DNA of 64,000 bases from Trichuris trichiura (taxonomy: Eukaryota; Nematoda; Enoplea; Trichinellida; Trichuridae): the NCBI GenBank assembly GCA_037903355.1, contig JBAJFE010000046.1, forward strand, positions 1-64,000, written 5' to 3'. This document shows, piece by piece, positions 32,181-46,252 of the stretch. The notes under the pieces are model-generated. The model saw only the letters and a program-made list of their open reading frames with translations. It had not been told where the DNA came from and made no database searches. The first letter of the stretch is position 1; every line of letters starts with the position of its first letter. The position numbers were made by a program, and so were the translations under genes.

Positions 32181-32805
32181 GCGAAAATCGAGTGGCCCGG
32201 CACAAGGCATTCTGCTTTCAGTACCATACTACAGCATGTTAAACGCATATCTTTTTGCGAGGTTGCGTAAGTCTTAACATGCGGTATTTTGTGCAACCGA
32301 CCCGCACAAAACAAGAATATCCTAACTTAAAACTGCGTAATTGTGTATCTTTTTAGAGTTGCTTGTATTGTTGATTGAGCAGCAGCTCATTTGGTGAATA
32401 AGCAATGTAAAGTAATTTACACTGAATGCTTAAAAATATGACGAAGGATTATTGAAGTGACGGCAACCTGTTCCCAAGTATCGCGTAGGAATATCGTGTA
32501 AAACACTGGGAACTCTCATAGTGAGATACCTCTGTGCATTTCATTTTGGCAATCGTAAGTTTACTTAGCGTGGTGAAAACTGTCTCTTGGACAATTGTGT
32601 GCCCCGCTGGCAGTCGTTTTAGATGATAACTGAGCTGGTGCAATAATCGCTACCATGCGGTGTGTCTATTATGCAACTGTTTTAGTGATGCTACAAAAAG
32701 TACTCATTTGACAGCGCATTTTACTGTGGTAGTTATGAAACGTAACACAGTTCAATTATGCTACGTTGCTTATTGTTAGAGGTGGAAGTGCAGAAGACAC
32801 TGATA

Positions 32806-32992
32806 CAGTAAAACCCCCGTAAGTTGACCACCCAACGGACTGGGGAAAACTGGTCAACATGGGCGGTGGTCAACATATAGAAAGTGGGTTAACGTGGCTC
32901 CGCTAACGTGCGGACAAATCAACTGGCCAAAATTCGATCAACTTTGGGAGGTGGTCACCATATAGGAGTGGTCAACTTCATGGGTTTTACTG
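32806..32992. mobile_element. pogo/Tigger-like MITE
   Basis: Ends CAGTAAAACCCCCGTAAGTT and GGTTTTACTG form terminal inverted repeats typical of pogo-type Tc1/mariner elements. TA precedes the left end; the right side reads CA, so one half of the TA duplication is mutated. At 187 bp it has no room for a transposase. The inner sequence repeats GTTGACCAC-type motifs in both orientations. Confidence 0.7.
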
Positions 32993-33639
32993 CACTTTGC
33001 TTTTTCTTCATTGCTGCTAAAGTTTCAGTTGATAAGTTAACTATTATCAATGATACATAAAAGAAAAAGTTCGGTGTCGTCGTAAGAATATAATTTTTGC
33101 CTGTAGGCAATGTGAGTGAGTAGGAAGGAGTTCCAGATTGGCGATTGCGCATCCTGTCCGTTCGCAGAACAGTAGGAGATTGTAACATCTTTGCTGGTTG
33201 GGAACTATGTTCACCGGTAGAAAACTCGAGCGCCACGAGTGAAGTTGAAATTGTTACAGTAAAAGTGTGATTCATAACAAGGTACAGGTTTTTTATTATT
33301 AGTATTTGTGCGGAGTCAATCCTATTGGAGATCCTTTTTTTGAAACGAGCGAATGGTCAGCAGAAACAGATTTTTACTAAACAAGAACGAAGTTTAAAGC
33401 CACTAGTACAAACTTTCGAGGTTCCTCTTGTTACAACATAAGAGTACGAAATGATGATGTGTGAGCATGGCTACTTGATGAAGCAGGGGTATTGGCAAAC
33501 TGAAAGTGAAACAGTGTAGAAACACATGCGTCAGCAATCAGATCAATGAATTATGTGTGCATCGTTAATACGCATTAGTATCCCATTTTCTTCGTTCATA
33601 AGATTACCGTGTTTTATATGCAAAGCATATTTTGGGTCT

Positions 33640-33985
33640 TGTCGGGCATCTCCGCGGCAGTGGTTGAGGCGGCAGCTTCAGAGGAGGTCAAATGGGGATT
33701 AACTTCCAACACTCCAACTTGGCGTCGTGCTGTAGTTTTGCCGGGTAACCTGTCCTGTCCCAGCCTAAGCCCACGCCTAAACATTAAGGGTCAAGTAATC
33801 AGCGGGTCAGCAATCGCACCTCCCGCATGTTCCACTGATGCTCCATTGTCCTCCTCGTTCAACTTGCTCGACATGTGTTCAGTAACCTACAGTAAAACGT
33901 CCCTCCCGTTGTTCCGCTAATCCGCACTATCGTTGCGCATCACCGTTTGAAGTTGCCGCCTGAACCTCCGTCAGGGGGATTCCCG
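33640..33985 (-). other. GC-rich island, possible 5' exon
   Basis: Clearly richer in G+C and CpG than its surroundings. On the minus strand an acceptor-like TTTTACTGTAG precedes ATG at 33874 and the frame MSSKLNEEDNGASVEHAGG. A 43-nt GT-AG intron (GTGCGATTGC...GTTTAG) could follow. It may be the first exon of a minus-strand gene or a CpG-rich promoter. No domain recognised and no signal peptide, so a link to the VWA-ZP gene is doubtful. Confidence 0.28.
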
Positions 33986-36380
33986 ACAATATCGCATATT
34001 TTATTTCTCCTGGCAGTTAATGGTCTTTAGATGATTGTATGGAAGTAAGGTCGTTTTTTTTTAGTAGCGTGCTACACTACCGCAGGACTTGTGAGTGAGT
34101 TCTTTTATTATTGTTCAAAGTTTGCATTCGTGTGTTTGCAAATTATTTCATGAAGCCTCTTCTCACGTTCTTGTATCAGGTCATACTAGGTTGGCCTTCC
34201 TTCACTCACTGTAGTAGCGTGCGGCCTCTTTCTCTAATGTAAACGTTACCCCTTAGAATCGGGATCTTAGTTTGGGAGCTGACACGAAGAACAGCGTGAA
34301 ATTCGATGTTTTACTGGAACGTCAAATTTTCTTTTCTCAGCCCTGATAACGGGCAACAGTTATGCGAGAATCAAAGGATCGCATCGCGGCGTCCGTGTAG
34401 TAGCTTCCTCTGCGCGTCTACTTCCTTCCTAGATGATCGAATGCTTCTATTTATAGAATAGCTCCTATTAAGCGATCACTGACTTTGAAAAAACGAATAC
34501 TCAACAGGGCTAGCACCGTATAAAAAACGAGGAAACCTGGGGCCGTTATGATTGTTTTCGGTTAGCCTTAATGCTTTCTCCAAAATTAGTGAGTTTATTC
34601 AAAGGATAATGCGAATATGTTTTGCTATCGCTTAACCGCACTTCACCTAATTTAGAGTTATCATTTATGTTAATGTAGCAATAGCTTGCAGCTGTTTGTA
34701 AATGAAGTATTCGTGATGATGAAACTCTTTTAACCGGTACAGTTCAGCTTTTAATACCTTCTGTGCAATGCTTAAGATTAATGTCAGAAATGTACCGGCA
34801 GTTTCTTACAGCGATTTTATGTAAGTTAGGAAAGCTACCATTTAGCGTTTTCTGCTTCGCTGCGCACCGTTAAAATACTGGGTTCTCGACTAACAAAGTG
34901 GCAGCTTAGTGAATTGAAAATAGAATAAATCAGTTTTAATTGCATGTTGCCGTAAATGAATTAAAACGGAAAAACATGATTACTTTATGTTGTAAAGCAG
35001 TTTTTCTGTAAATTCACTCTTCACGGCAACTGAGCTGTCATTATATGTCAATTATAATCTGCAGTTGCATTAGAATGTCAGTTGGGTTTGTTAGTTTTCT
35101 GGCACATGTCATAGTTGAAGCGGTTTCGATAATTTATTAATATTTCAGAATCTCGCTCGCATTTGACAGCTCTTTCTGATTGAACCTAGGTGTGAGTTCT
35201 TCGGACTAAATTCGTTTTCAACGGCGTACTTATAATGATTAAGTGACTTGCGAGGGTTCTCATTTCTGATTAGAAAGACTATTTGCGGCTGCTAATGAGC
35301 GTAACGTAACTGCCTGTTAACTTTAAGCGCTTAATGGTGATACTGGTTTTCTCTGTTGTATGGAATGTTTATTTTTTAGTTATTATTGTACGGCTTGTCT
35401 TTCTGTCTTTCTTTTTCTGGCAGATCATACTTCATCAGAATAGCCTGGCTGTACTTGTTAGTTGATAAGATTCCCTAAAGCAGCTATTAGCAAACTGAAA
35501 CAGTTAGCATAGCCGTTTGTCATAAGTGTGCTTCCGTTTTAAGAAAATTTTATGCTAGCAAAGCAAAGTAATTGTTACTTGGAAACGTTCTATCCATGTT
35601 AGACTAGAAAGTACGAAATGCTATAAATTTTGTCAGAAAAAGGTTTATTAGAAAAAATGTTTCCCAATCACATTTGCGCTGCATTGCTAACAATTTGGGA
35701 GTGAACTTATTGCTTTTTAAAAAAGGTCTGAGCCATGATTTCCAATAAACTCGGTGACTACATTTTGAAGCTGGCCCGCATTTTTGAAAGCGTTAGAATG
35801 CAGGAATATGCAGAAGGCTCGAAAGTAACCGTAATCAATTGGAGATAGCTTCCGCCTATAAGGAAGAGATTAAACAATTTCAGCGTTCAAGCGGATCAGT
35901 TGTCCCGCGTTGTCTGCGCTTTCTCTTGCTCAGAGCTGTCGTGAAGCAAAATTGACTTTCTACCCTTTGCTTATTTCCGGACAAATTATCTGCAGTTTTT
36001 GGTCTATCACTTCTAACTCACAATAGGGCGCTGCCTCGACGGTATCGCAAAACCGTAAGATGCATTATTAGATTGCTCCTCTGCTGCACTACTAAATCGT
36101 AAGATGGCTCGTTTTCCCATGCGGACTTGGTCTTCGGAATGATTGGCAGAGCAGACCCCTTGTGAACCCATACACGTCTTCGTGTTGTTATCATATAGGA
36201 ATCATTTTTCGTCCCAGGTTGTAAGTGGGTCAAAAAAGGACGCTCCTGAAGCAGCTGATGCTATTGGCACTGTGGAAACGGCGTTCATTTTTTTGAATAT
36301 CAAATGATAGGCGCATTGTTCTACAATTTCTTGAGCGTGCTGATTTTAACTAAGAGGCTAAATATTGTACCACGGTCTAC
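33986..36380. other. Gene-poor stretch
   Basis: No recognised gene. A minus-strand open frame (36233-36018) ends at a good donor (CTATT|GTGAGT) and could be an exon, but I found no supported partner. Confidence 0.3.
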
Positions 36381-36504
36381 CGTTAGATCTGCTGGTATTA
36401 ACTGAGTAGTTGCTTCTCGTTGAGACTCGGTGCCTGCGCCCAGTTCGTCGTTTTTCAGAACCGAGCTCTGACCATTATGAGACTCATTTTGGAAATCAGT
36501 TGTC
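36381..36504 (-). CDS. Candidate Ser/Thr-rich exon
   Basis: Between an AG acceptor (GCGCTAG) and a GTAGAC donor, the frame reads TTDFQNESHNGQSSVL and continues Gln/Thr-rich. Low complexity of this sort is common in linkers of extracellular matrix proteins. It could belong to the unseen 5' part of the VWA-ZP gene, since it has the same strand, but its phase does not join directly to the exon at 27120. Confidence 0.25.
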
Positions 36505-38781
36505 CTAGCGCTCAACTGTCAATTCACTAATGTACCACTGTCTCAAAGCAGGCTAGATGTTTTGGGTTGCTTCCGCGTCGCTGCGGCCGGTTTGAACGCG
36601 TAAAACATAACGACACTGAAGAAAGTACTTATCCATTTCTAATTCAGAAACCAGCAGGTAATTGAAGAAAGTGTATCTTCGAAAACGGCAAAACGAAGGG
36701 GCACAAATGTAGTTACGAAATAATATGTAGTAAGGAGCGAAGCGATGAATGTGGAAGAGAAACGTTTGAAGTTAGACATTTGAGCGACCGGCGGAACTTT
36801 GTCAACAACATACATTCATTTCCTCCCTTTTTATCGTCGCGAATGTTCAGTTCGAAATGTTTTTGTTCTTCCTCTTATGGTCACATGTCTGTGTATGAAG
36901 TGTTAATGAAGGCAAAACGCCTAAATTATTTTTCATCTTTCCTTTTACCTTATTATAGCTTACTGCTAGATTCAATTGTTGCATTTCAGAAGTACTTAGT
37001 ATGTTTTAGAAAATCAATTTCACTGATTGGCTAGAACACACTGACTTTCGTCATAGGTACTTGAGTTTTCATACCTAAACTCGTGGCGAACTTTCTTAAA
37101 ACAATAAAAATTTTAAACTTTTTGAGCCATCAGCTCACTGGCAACCGTTCACTACCATATGATCGATACGCCAATGGTGGATGAAAAGCAATTAATTTGT
37201 TAATATTCTCGTAAGCGTATTTTGGCGATCAAGCTATCTAACTGCATGTGTCTTGTTGAGTCTGCTAATGAAATCATTCCGCTTGCCTGATCGGAATGAA
37301 TTTCTCCAGGCTGTAAACATATCCTCACCGTAATTTTTGGTAGAAAGTTTAGAAATAGCAAATAGCACTGGAACCTACAAATAGAAATATTGGAATGTGC
37401 AAACGCATACAGAGCACGAAAACTTTGGCGGAGTTAACGTAATTGCAATTTGCTTACTCTGCAGTCGCGGTGGGTGAAGCTCATGCTTGTTGGCGGTCGA
37501 CAAGTGCTGATAATTTGGTGCATGTCAATTGACAGGCGGTCGATTAGCACAATGTTATGTTTAAAAATCATTTCTGAGTTAAGGAAAGGCGGTCCGTAAT
37601 TCGGTGACAAAATGTTAATAGCATTCTGATGATGCTTCTAGTGCTGTCTAAAATCGATCTAGTCGTAAATCACTTATTTAGCCAAAGCCCAGGACGTTTA
37701 AGTCACCTGATTAAGTACTTGTCAGAGGGACTGCTGCGTAAGAATAAAGCACAGCTGAACAGTTGATGAGAATAAAGTAAGACAATGGATGTTTTAATCT
37801 TTGAAAAGACAGTAGGCTCTGATAACGTCTCGTAGCTGGCTAATATCTTTTCTTTCCGTATTGAAAATGTTGCTTTTTCTTTCCGTATATTTTATTTGAT
37901 ACTTAATCACGTTCTGATATTCAATGCCGTTTCTGACGGAAGAACTAGTAAATCGATTTATTTTAATTGTTATTGTGTTTAATGAGAACACCACAAGTTC
38001 TTTGTCTTTTGTTTTGAAGCTTGCAGTGCTCGTTTGGTTACTAAGCAACATAAGTGAAACAGAATTCAATCAATAGCTATTTGAACATTGCAAGCATTCA
38101 TCATTCAGAAAATTTAACCAACTGTCACCACCGGCAGTCGGCTTCAACTTGGAGGTGGCAAAGCTGCCTGCTATGTGGATAAATCCAATCGCGTGGAGCT
38201 CGCAGTCGGAGGCGCGGTATGTCAATGTTTTTGCAACATTTTTCAAAAATTATGTAGTACCAGTAGTACCTTACTTTTCGGCTGCGACAGTATGAAGTTA
38301 TAATATATTAATATTTCCATTTTACTTTTTAAGGAAGCGGCATTGTCGCGTTGGCAAACATCCACTTAAGGAAAACTAAAACGCGTTGCTGAGCGTGAGC
38401 TGGGAAAATTGATAAATCAGCTACGCGTAACGTGCATACTGAATGAGTGTTTATGGTAATGCAGGGCTTTAAACTTGTTTGCATTGGTGATAAGTTCTAA
38501 GATAAGATAAGATCGTTGTGGAATAGCAATTGAAGGAACGCCTTTACGGTTTCATTTTCCCGGTAACGTCTCTGGGCTTAGAAGTGAACTCACTTGTGTC
38601 CAGATAGTGAAACCGTAACTAATTTAAAGAAGTGTACATATGCCCAAAAATAGTTAAAATTGGTCAGAATGAGGTGCTTAAAGGTGAATACATTCAACGG
38701 AAAGCAGAATTAATTTTTATTTTACTCATTGTTTTACTGGAATACAGGAGGCTTCGTAATGGGATAATGTCTCATGGTTTT

Positions 38782-39064
38782 GGTAGATCATCTGGGGCTT
38801 CTCCCGTTTTTTGTTTATGTTAGTAAGCGTAATTAAACGAAACAATTGCTCCACCAACGGATGAATGAGCGATTATTAGGGAAATTGTACAGAACCAACA
38901 CTTTCAACTTTGTTTCAGAGCTTTCGGTGCGCCCTAGTTCCGTCGTCAGTGAGATGGAGGAATTTTCCTAATAATCGCTCATCCATCCGTTGGTAGAGCA
39001 GTTGTTTCGTTTAATCACAGATACCAACACAGACAAAAAGCGGGAAAAGCCCTAGAAGGTCTAC
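38782..39064. mobile_element. Foldback element with hammerhead-like core
   Basis: Arms contain GGGGCTTCTCCCGTTTTTTG, GCTCCACCAACGGATGAATG and GCGATTATTAGGGAAA, with mirror copies at 38970-39064. The centre holds a minus-strand CTGACGA...GAAAGCTC core (38949-38922). Closest to the 27-kb copy. No clear target-site duplication. Confidence 0.62.
38915..38956 (-). ncRNA. Hammerhead-like core in foldback element
   Basis: Minus strand: CTGACGA at 38949-38943, a hairpin starting CGG and ending CCG, AAAGCTC, then TGA opposite TCA before the core. The loop end of helix II is poorly paired compared with the 27.6-kb copy. Confidence 0.36.
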
Positions 39065-40744
39065 AAAAATAATTGTTTTATTCATAGTACTGGCGACATT
39101 CAGTTGGCTACTGAAACAGTATAAATGTTCATGTTGGAGTTAAAAATGGCCGTAGAGAACAGCAGAAGTAATTCTTCCATTGATTCGAATTACGAATAAT
39201 TCTTTTTCTGTGATAGCAAACTATAATTTACATAACATGTGCGATTGAACGCAACGCGTCACCGTAAATCTAGCAGAACTATTGAACAGCGTTAGAAAAG
39301 GCTTTTCCAGCTTACCATGTCTAAAAACCTGATTTTGGTAAACGCTTGAACCTTGTATGGATTTCGAAATCGAGGCATAGCAATAAGATTCAAAAGCCGT
39401 TTATTGGAACGAAGTAACGCTGTCTTCAAAACTTTCTTCACCTGTTACGTTCTTCAACTATAGCTTTCCAGATTTTATAAACGCTTTAACGTTATGCTAA
39501 AGACTGTTTTGATATAAATAATAGCTCGGCAGTTTAGAAATGTTGCTGATTTGATTCTTAGCTGCTGTTTGTGTTTTAATACTTCGACTTTTCATGAACA
39601 ATACTGTATCGATACGCAAGGTGAAACAGGTCAACGCTTAGAAGTATCTTAATTTATTTGACATTTGCGGTAATATGGTTGATATGCTCACTCTAGCCAA
39701 TTAGCACAGCGAAATCTGAACAAAGCATCCAAGAAAGCATGATACACAATTTCTGATCAGTTAGGACGAGTTCACTACAGAACACTATAGATTGCCGTGA
39801 AGTGTACTTCACAGCCATGCGCAAAGAGCAGCATGCATTTAGCGTTCACATTTGAGTGCTCGTAATCATCCCGTTGTATGTTTCAAACTTACTAAGACTT
39901 TAGGCCTACTTTATTTAAATAGCCCATGCTTACTACGTCCACTCCATGATTCTCTTGAATGGGCCAGTTATTTCCACACCAGTGCGTATCACTGCGTATC
40001 CATTCTGTTTAGTTTATTCCTGCTGATTCTATTTGCAGGGTTTCCTAAAGCAATCGTTCCAAACTTGAGCTGAATAATAATAGTTTTAGAAACGGATAGT
40101 GGTTTCACTGAGCTGTCGGTTGTGTAAGCAATTTTTCTAGCAGCGTTTCAACTGAGACGTAGTGCGTAATTGGTAGTAAATAACCATGCTGGCTTAACTA
40201 GCGTATGTTTACAGTTGTAAAACGGCGAAAATTGCGCGCTAGTGTGGTGACTACCTTTTAAGCGATGCGATTAAGTAAACGCTTATGCGTGTTTACTCTC
40301 TCATACGAGACAGGGTTCAAATCAGCAACTATTTTGTTAAGTAGTTTCATTATCCTCTGAACTTTCAAGTTGAGGAAAGATAATTGTTCAACTGGAATTG
40401 GGAAGCTTACGTTCGAAATAAATTTTTCTGCCGCTGTGAGAAATCAATTTGTTTGATTAAACAGGTGAGGCTCTGAAAGCCCTATTGTTGCTGCTATTGA
40501 CATACACATTTCCTGCAGCTGCTTAAGTGAAAGTAATTTTCGGATTGAACGTGTCCGGTTGGAATCGGGAAACGAATCTTCAGGTATTCTTACTCTGAAA
40601 ATAAGACATGCTACCGAATAGCATGACGCACTCCGGATAACTTATCTTTGTAGCCTTAATCTCAGTAATGTCTGCAATATAAGCTTTCAACTTTCATGGT
40701 CTATCTTTGCAATAGCTTATGCAATTTTGCAAGAAAGACACTGC

Positions 40745-40957
40745 AGCTGTCCCTTGAACAAGGCGGGAGTTCGGTGCACGGGATAGTCTCACAGTAGAAA
40801 TCTTGCCTGTAACTTTTGGCTTCCTGAAAGTTAGCTATCAGTCGGAGTATGTTACTCCACATTATACACTCAGCATTAGTGCCCTTTTCATGTACATGTG
40901 CAAACGAATTAGCCATTTCACACATGGGTTGCATATGATGTTCTCTATTAGGGGTGG
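40745..40957 (-). CDS. Candidate Cys-containing exon
   Basis: After an acceptor (TATCGCTTAG) the minus strand reads ATPNREHHMQPMCEMANSF and continues with five more cysteines (including CETIPCTELPPCSRDSC). It looks like a secreted-protein module but matches no family I recognise. The 3' limit is uncertain: the only nearby donor, CTGCA|GTGTCT, is weak. Confidence 0.25.
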
Positions 40958-40994
40958 CTAAGCGATAGTAATGACGAGGAATGCCCATGGACAC

Positions 40995-43900
40995 ATCCTC
41001 TACAAATCAGTCTATTATTACTGTAGCAACTGGATGACAAGATGGTTACGTATTGCTTACTAAATCGTAAAGGCTCATTATAAAAATTTCATTCCCGCCG
41101 CCTTCACGTTGAGTAGATTTACGAGAGGACAACGGGCGGATGTTGATGTCTGAGCAGTGGAAGTGTGTGTCCATGTCTGTCAATTATGAGTGGCGCTTAG
41201 TTTATTTATCCTTTAAGAATTTGTATGCATAAGTTTGGTACATTACAAGTTCGTAATAAATTTGAATTTGTGTATGGTAGGGTATGAACTAATCAAACAT
41301 TGCAGGTAAGCTGAACACATGCATTTATTTTACCGAGTAATGAAAAGTGCGTGTAATAGTTGTCATACGTCCAGGCCACTTAGTCTACCTACGCGTTTCA
41401 AGTCTAGGAAATCTCCGAATAAACTTCTCAGCGAAATAACTGAAAAAACTTCTTTTCACCGGAACTGTGTTGTTCAACCGCGTTATCTAGCGTGCTGCTG
41501 TACTTCTACTTGGATTAAATGCTTATCGAAAGTAGCGCGTAGAGCTTTGCTGTTGTGAATAGGAAAACTACATGGTTTGAAATTTGATCGCGTGTATTCA
41601 TCTTTTTATCCTCCTACGTACCTGTTGACAACTAGCAACCTCTTAGTTTTAAAAACGAGTTAAAGTCTGTGTATAGATGACTCTTAAGTATATTAATAAA
41701 GACGAGCGTAAATTTAAGTAGTATTCATGAGTTAAAAAAATGAAGTCGTTAAAAATATGTTATAGCTAGTTTTTTGCTGTGTAGCTTTCATTTATGCAAA
41801 CAAGATTAAAAATGATCATTTTATTAAGTATGATCATTTTGGATTTGTTACGAGAAGCTGCATTTTATAAGTAGGTATACAGCAAATTGTGTAATTACAC
41901 GACCGCAGTATAAACTGATGAGAGCACCTGTAATGAGACAAGACGAAACAGCCACTTATCAAGAACATTCTGTGTAAATTTTCGAATTAGGCGCTTTGAC
42001 ACAAGAGCAGAGAAATTAAAACATAACTGGGCATTAACTTTTTATCTGCTTGAACAACTTTTAATACAACTTTTTAATGAATTCACAGAATGGTTTTACG
42101 CTTTCGCTTCCCATTGAAAGCCGTAAAATGAATGGATTTATTGATCTGTGATTTCGTGATCACAACTTGAAAGGTAATGGACTTACTGCTTGAATTTTGT
42201 TGGCAGTAAAAACTCAGCTTAACATGCGCGTGCCTGTCTTGTGTATTGACTAAGCTGAGAAGGATGGTGGCAGAAACTTTTCATTGAACTCTCGACACCT
42301 TGCATATTCGTCGTACCTGTGTTGTGCGGATAGTAGGTTTATGGAAACGGAGTGCATTGTCATCCTCTGCTAACGCGAACTGTTCGCTGAATGGTTGACT
42401 AGATATGGTCGTAGATCCAAAAGTTTTTCATTGTCCATTGAAGCACTGAAGTTCCTGGATTTGGATAAATGTTTTTTTTCCACTAAAGCATAAGTACCAT
42501 AGGACGGTGATATTTCTGTGATTCTAGCTTGCTTGATTGAGTTCGTATACAGGGATGCTTTTTACTGTACCCCCATAATCGAGATAAAACGTTTGAGTCT
42601 CCAGACAACGCTGAGGCATCTTACAGCACAGCTTGTATTTTTCATTGTTTGGATTATATTAATATTTATGCATAATGAATGAATGATTGGAAATGTTATG
42701 TTAACAATGAGCAACCTCTGTTCAACTGTTTAGATACCCTCCTATCCTGGCTTTTTGGGCATGCTTGCTTTGCTAATAACTGCTTACCGAATCATGTATG
42801 TACCGATGGCTAATATAACTGATAACGCACTCGACTGAATCAAATTAAAAGAAACGATTCACTGCAACCTGGAAGTATGACCAATGCCAACTTGAACTTA
42901 TTACGATAGTCTTGCAAAACTAGTTTAACGGAAGTTTTATCTAACAGCTAAGGTAGCGGTGATACTTGCGTTAACCCTGTCCATATATGTACCAAATAAC
43001 AGTTTGAAAGAGCACAGTCAAATTGTTAAAACTGCTTTGTTTTAAAACTTTTCTAACACTGGCAAAGCATTGAACAGGAATGATCGACATTGACTTTGTA
43101 AAGAGCGTTGCTGTTGGCAACCCAAGTTATAAGGTAACAAATGAAATGCCCATGTTTTCTGCTGTTTTTACCATCATTTTGAGATCGGCAGCTTTTAGCA
43201 TTTCTCACTTTCAACAGCGTAGTTGCGTTCTCAGCATTTGATCTCAATGTACCGTTTGAACAAATGTAAAGGATTGGCGAGAAAAGGAAAGGAAGCAGAG
43301 GGAAGATGGAGTGGCAGCGGATATTGTTTGTTGAGAAATGCCTTCTTTTTTGTTTATGCTGTACTAAGCTGCTCTGAAGCCAGTAGCAGCTGTTATCTTC
43401 CTTATTAAGCGTTTTCCTTAATAGGTGTCCTAAAAATAAAATGAAAAGAAATTTGGTGGCTGAATATTTAAATGGAACATTAAAAAAATTCAAAATGAAG
43501 CCATTAAAGCTGTTAAGTATGAAAGCTATTCTCGTCACGAAGTGCTTTGTATGATCACTCATGGCAGTTAGTTATCCGTTATCCTAAACTGTCGAGACAA
43601 GAACTTTCTGGATATCAATGTTTTCCAGATTTTGGAATATGCACGGCGTTTCTGAAATTACTGAGTTGATACACGATTTTTTCTAGTTCATGATATGCCT
43701 GATGAAACGGTGGAGTAACTGAGTTTTGATGTGCGTATCTTGTGCTTTCCTGTAAGCAAATGTATATTATAGAAACTTTTACCCTTGTCCCGTTGTATAT
43801 GGTCATCCTATCTGAGTTGATTGCAGCTTGTCGGAAGTTTCACTTTCTTGGTTCTAACAGCTGCAATACCGAGTTGGCGTAGTGTATTATGAATGTTTGC

Positions 43901-45905
43901 ATGACTACTTTCGTGCATTAATCAGACGGCGCTGCCAGTGTCTCAATCAGTCCATAGTGATTGAAGTTTAAGCTTACTCACGCGATCTCATAATATGCTT
44001 GGAAACGGGCCGCTTGTTATCAGATGAACTACTTATGAAATCGATCCGGTCGGGTGCTTATAGAATTGCCTGAACCTTAGACCTCTTCACACTGAGTGTA
44101 AGCTGTAGTAGCTTGGGTTTTCAAAGGGTGCTGCTCATCTGTACCTTAACAGAGCTCTGTAAGTTCAATTTATCGAAAGTTTTGCTCACATTGTATCTTA
44201 CTAGTTAAATGAATTATTAGACGGCTTTTATAATAGATACGTTTATTTATGGCGACTCTTTGTTTTATTATTCCGCTTTCTCTTAATCCAGCTGGCAATT
44301 CCCACTGTTTGCAACTAATGAACAAATTCTGCTAATTCAATTTTTGAACAAGAGTTCTACATCAAGCTGCTTCTTCTGTTGAGAGCAAATAGAATTGCTC
44401 GCTGCATTTAATAGAAGTATTTCGATTAACGCTATTGTTTTAGCTCTTTGGGAAAGGACATCCTTTCTACTCATACTAGATCCAGATGATTTAGGCTTAA
44501 AGTGAAAAGCGAGCAAATAATTTGCACTGCACGATAAACCGGTTAGTCTATCGCGACTTTCGATGTGAAAACCAGTTAGCCTTTTTTCACAGTGAAACGC
44601 TGTTGGAATAATTTTAGCGAAGCTGTTTTTTCAAACTGGGACAAAGGTACGTGATTTGAAAGAAATAACTTTTGCTTTTCGTTTTACCCTACATTTGATG
44701 TACAAGTTCGTTTCTGACGCAGATTGTATTTTAATCGGAGATTATCTCGACTGAGGGGAAGTACTACTAACTGAACGCGCATATGTGGCAAAGACCATCT
44801 TAAAGCAGTTACATTGAATCATTCCGCTGCAGAATGCAAAGTTATAAGAATGCGGAAAAGGCGTTGCCTTAGTTCATATTTTTTTATTTTTCAGGAAAGG
44901 CTGCTTGTGCAACTTTGGGAATACAAGATTGCATAAATGCTCTTCATAAATTTTATCTATGAGCTGGACAACTTCCGATGAAAGCTAGCTTTATTTTACT
45001 TAGCTTCTGGAATTAACACGTAGCGTAAACATATTTTAGCTAATTTAGGCGATTAATTAAAATTTTTTGTTTGGAAGAAACGTCTGAACGTAGATGAATA
45101 CTAAGGAAGATTATATTGATCTGCTGAATTGGGCTGCTAGCAACATGTAGATGATTTTTACCTGCTTCTTTTTGATCCGGCAAAATTCTTAATGTTTTGC
45201 AATTCTTAAACGTTCAAGTTGAATTGATAGTCTCAAGTGGCTAAATTGGAAAGCGATATCAACCTCTCGAAGGAGTTATTATGCACTTGATTGATTTTAT
45301 TTCGCGCTGTTGCATCCTAAGGTACTAAATTAAGCGGTAGGAAAGGCCACGCCTCGCACTGTGATCTTCTTAATGCATTGACTTACCATGCCGACAACGG
45401 GTTCTAGTAACAGTCAGCTGAATTAAACTCAAAACCGCGAAGCTAGTAAAAAAAAAATTTTGGTTTTCGTTACTGGCGACGTCAGGACTACCTTGAATAA
45501 CGTTGACTTAAAAGAAGCTGTTAGGTAACTATTTGATAGTTGATGATACTCGATTGTCATGTTCCTTCCTTGGAAGTGGCTACCTTTTGACGAACTTGAC
45601 CTTAGGAATGATAGGTCTCACATGTTTTTACTAAAATATTCCTCAACAGCCTAAAACTCACTTTTTTGTTTCCCTTAAACCATCTATTTTTAAACGCTGA
45701 AGCATTCAAAACTGATTAACTGGGAAACACTCCATAGACATGAATTAGTGCTGTGCACTAGAATGCAAGAGCAAGTGTCTGAACGTCTTAAGACTTTCAT
45801 TGGCTCTGTTGCTGGTTTTTCCGTATCTCAGTTATCGTGCCATATTGCTAAGTAAACCAGTTGAAGACGTAAGTTCCTGATACAGGACGGTGGAATTTCA
45901 TGTAG
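40995..45905. other. Gene-poor stretch
   Basis: About 4.9 kb of AT-rich DNA. Open frames are short (the longest, 43562-43053 minus, has no domain). No palindrome or RNA gene seen. Confidence 0.35.
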
Positions 45906-46252
45906 AATGTGAATTTTTGTTACGGAATATGTGCGGTTATAGCAAGCAAAAAATTTTGTTTCCGATGCTTTCAGGTAACCCCGTATCCGCCATCAGCCGG
46001 CCGTGTGTGAGGATAGGTGAATTGTAAATGTGGTGAACACAACAAAAAAGTATTTTTGAAATCGAGCCTACTGCAAAACACCCTGTTGAAGTTTAAAAAC
46101 GAGCAGATGCTTTACGGTTACTACATTCCCAGTTTGCCTGTTCTCACATGCCATCAGCTGATGACGGGTTAAAGCTTAACCTGAAAGCGTAGGAAATAAA
46201 ATGTTTTTGCTTGTTACAACACGACATATTCTGTAACAAACATTCACACACT
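45906..46252. mobile_element. Worn palindromic element with hammerhead-like motif
   Basis: Inverted arms: GTGAATTTTTGTTACGGAAT and GCAAGCAAAAAATTTTGTTT on the left, with mirror copies ending near 46252. The right arm keeps CTGATGA (46158-46164), helix II GGGTT/AACCT and GAAA (46183-46186). The left copy is mutated to CTGATGG. No target-site duplication recognised. An older member of the PLE-related palindromes. Confidence 0.55.
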
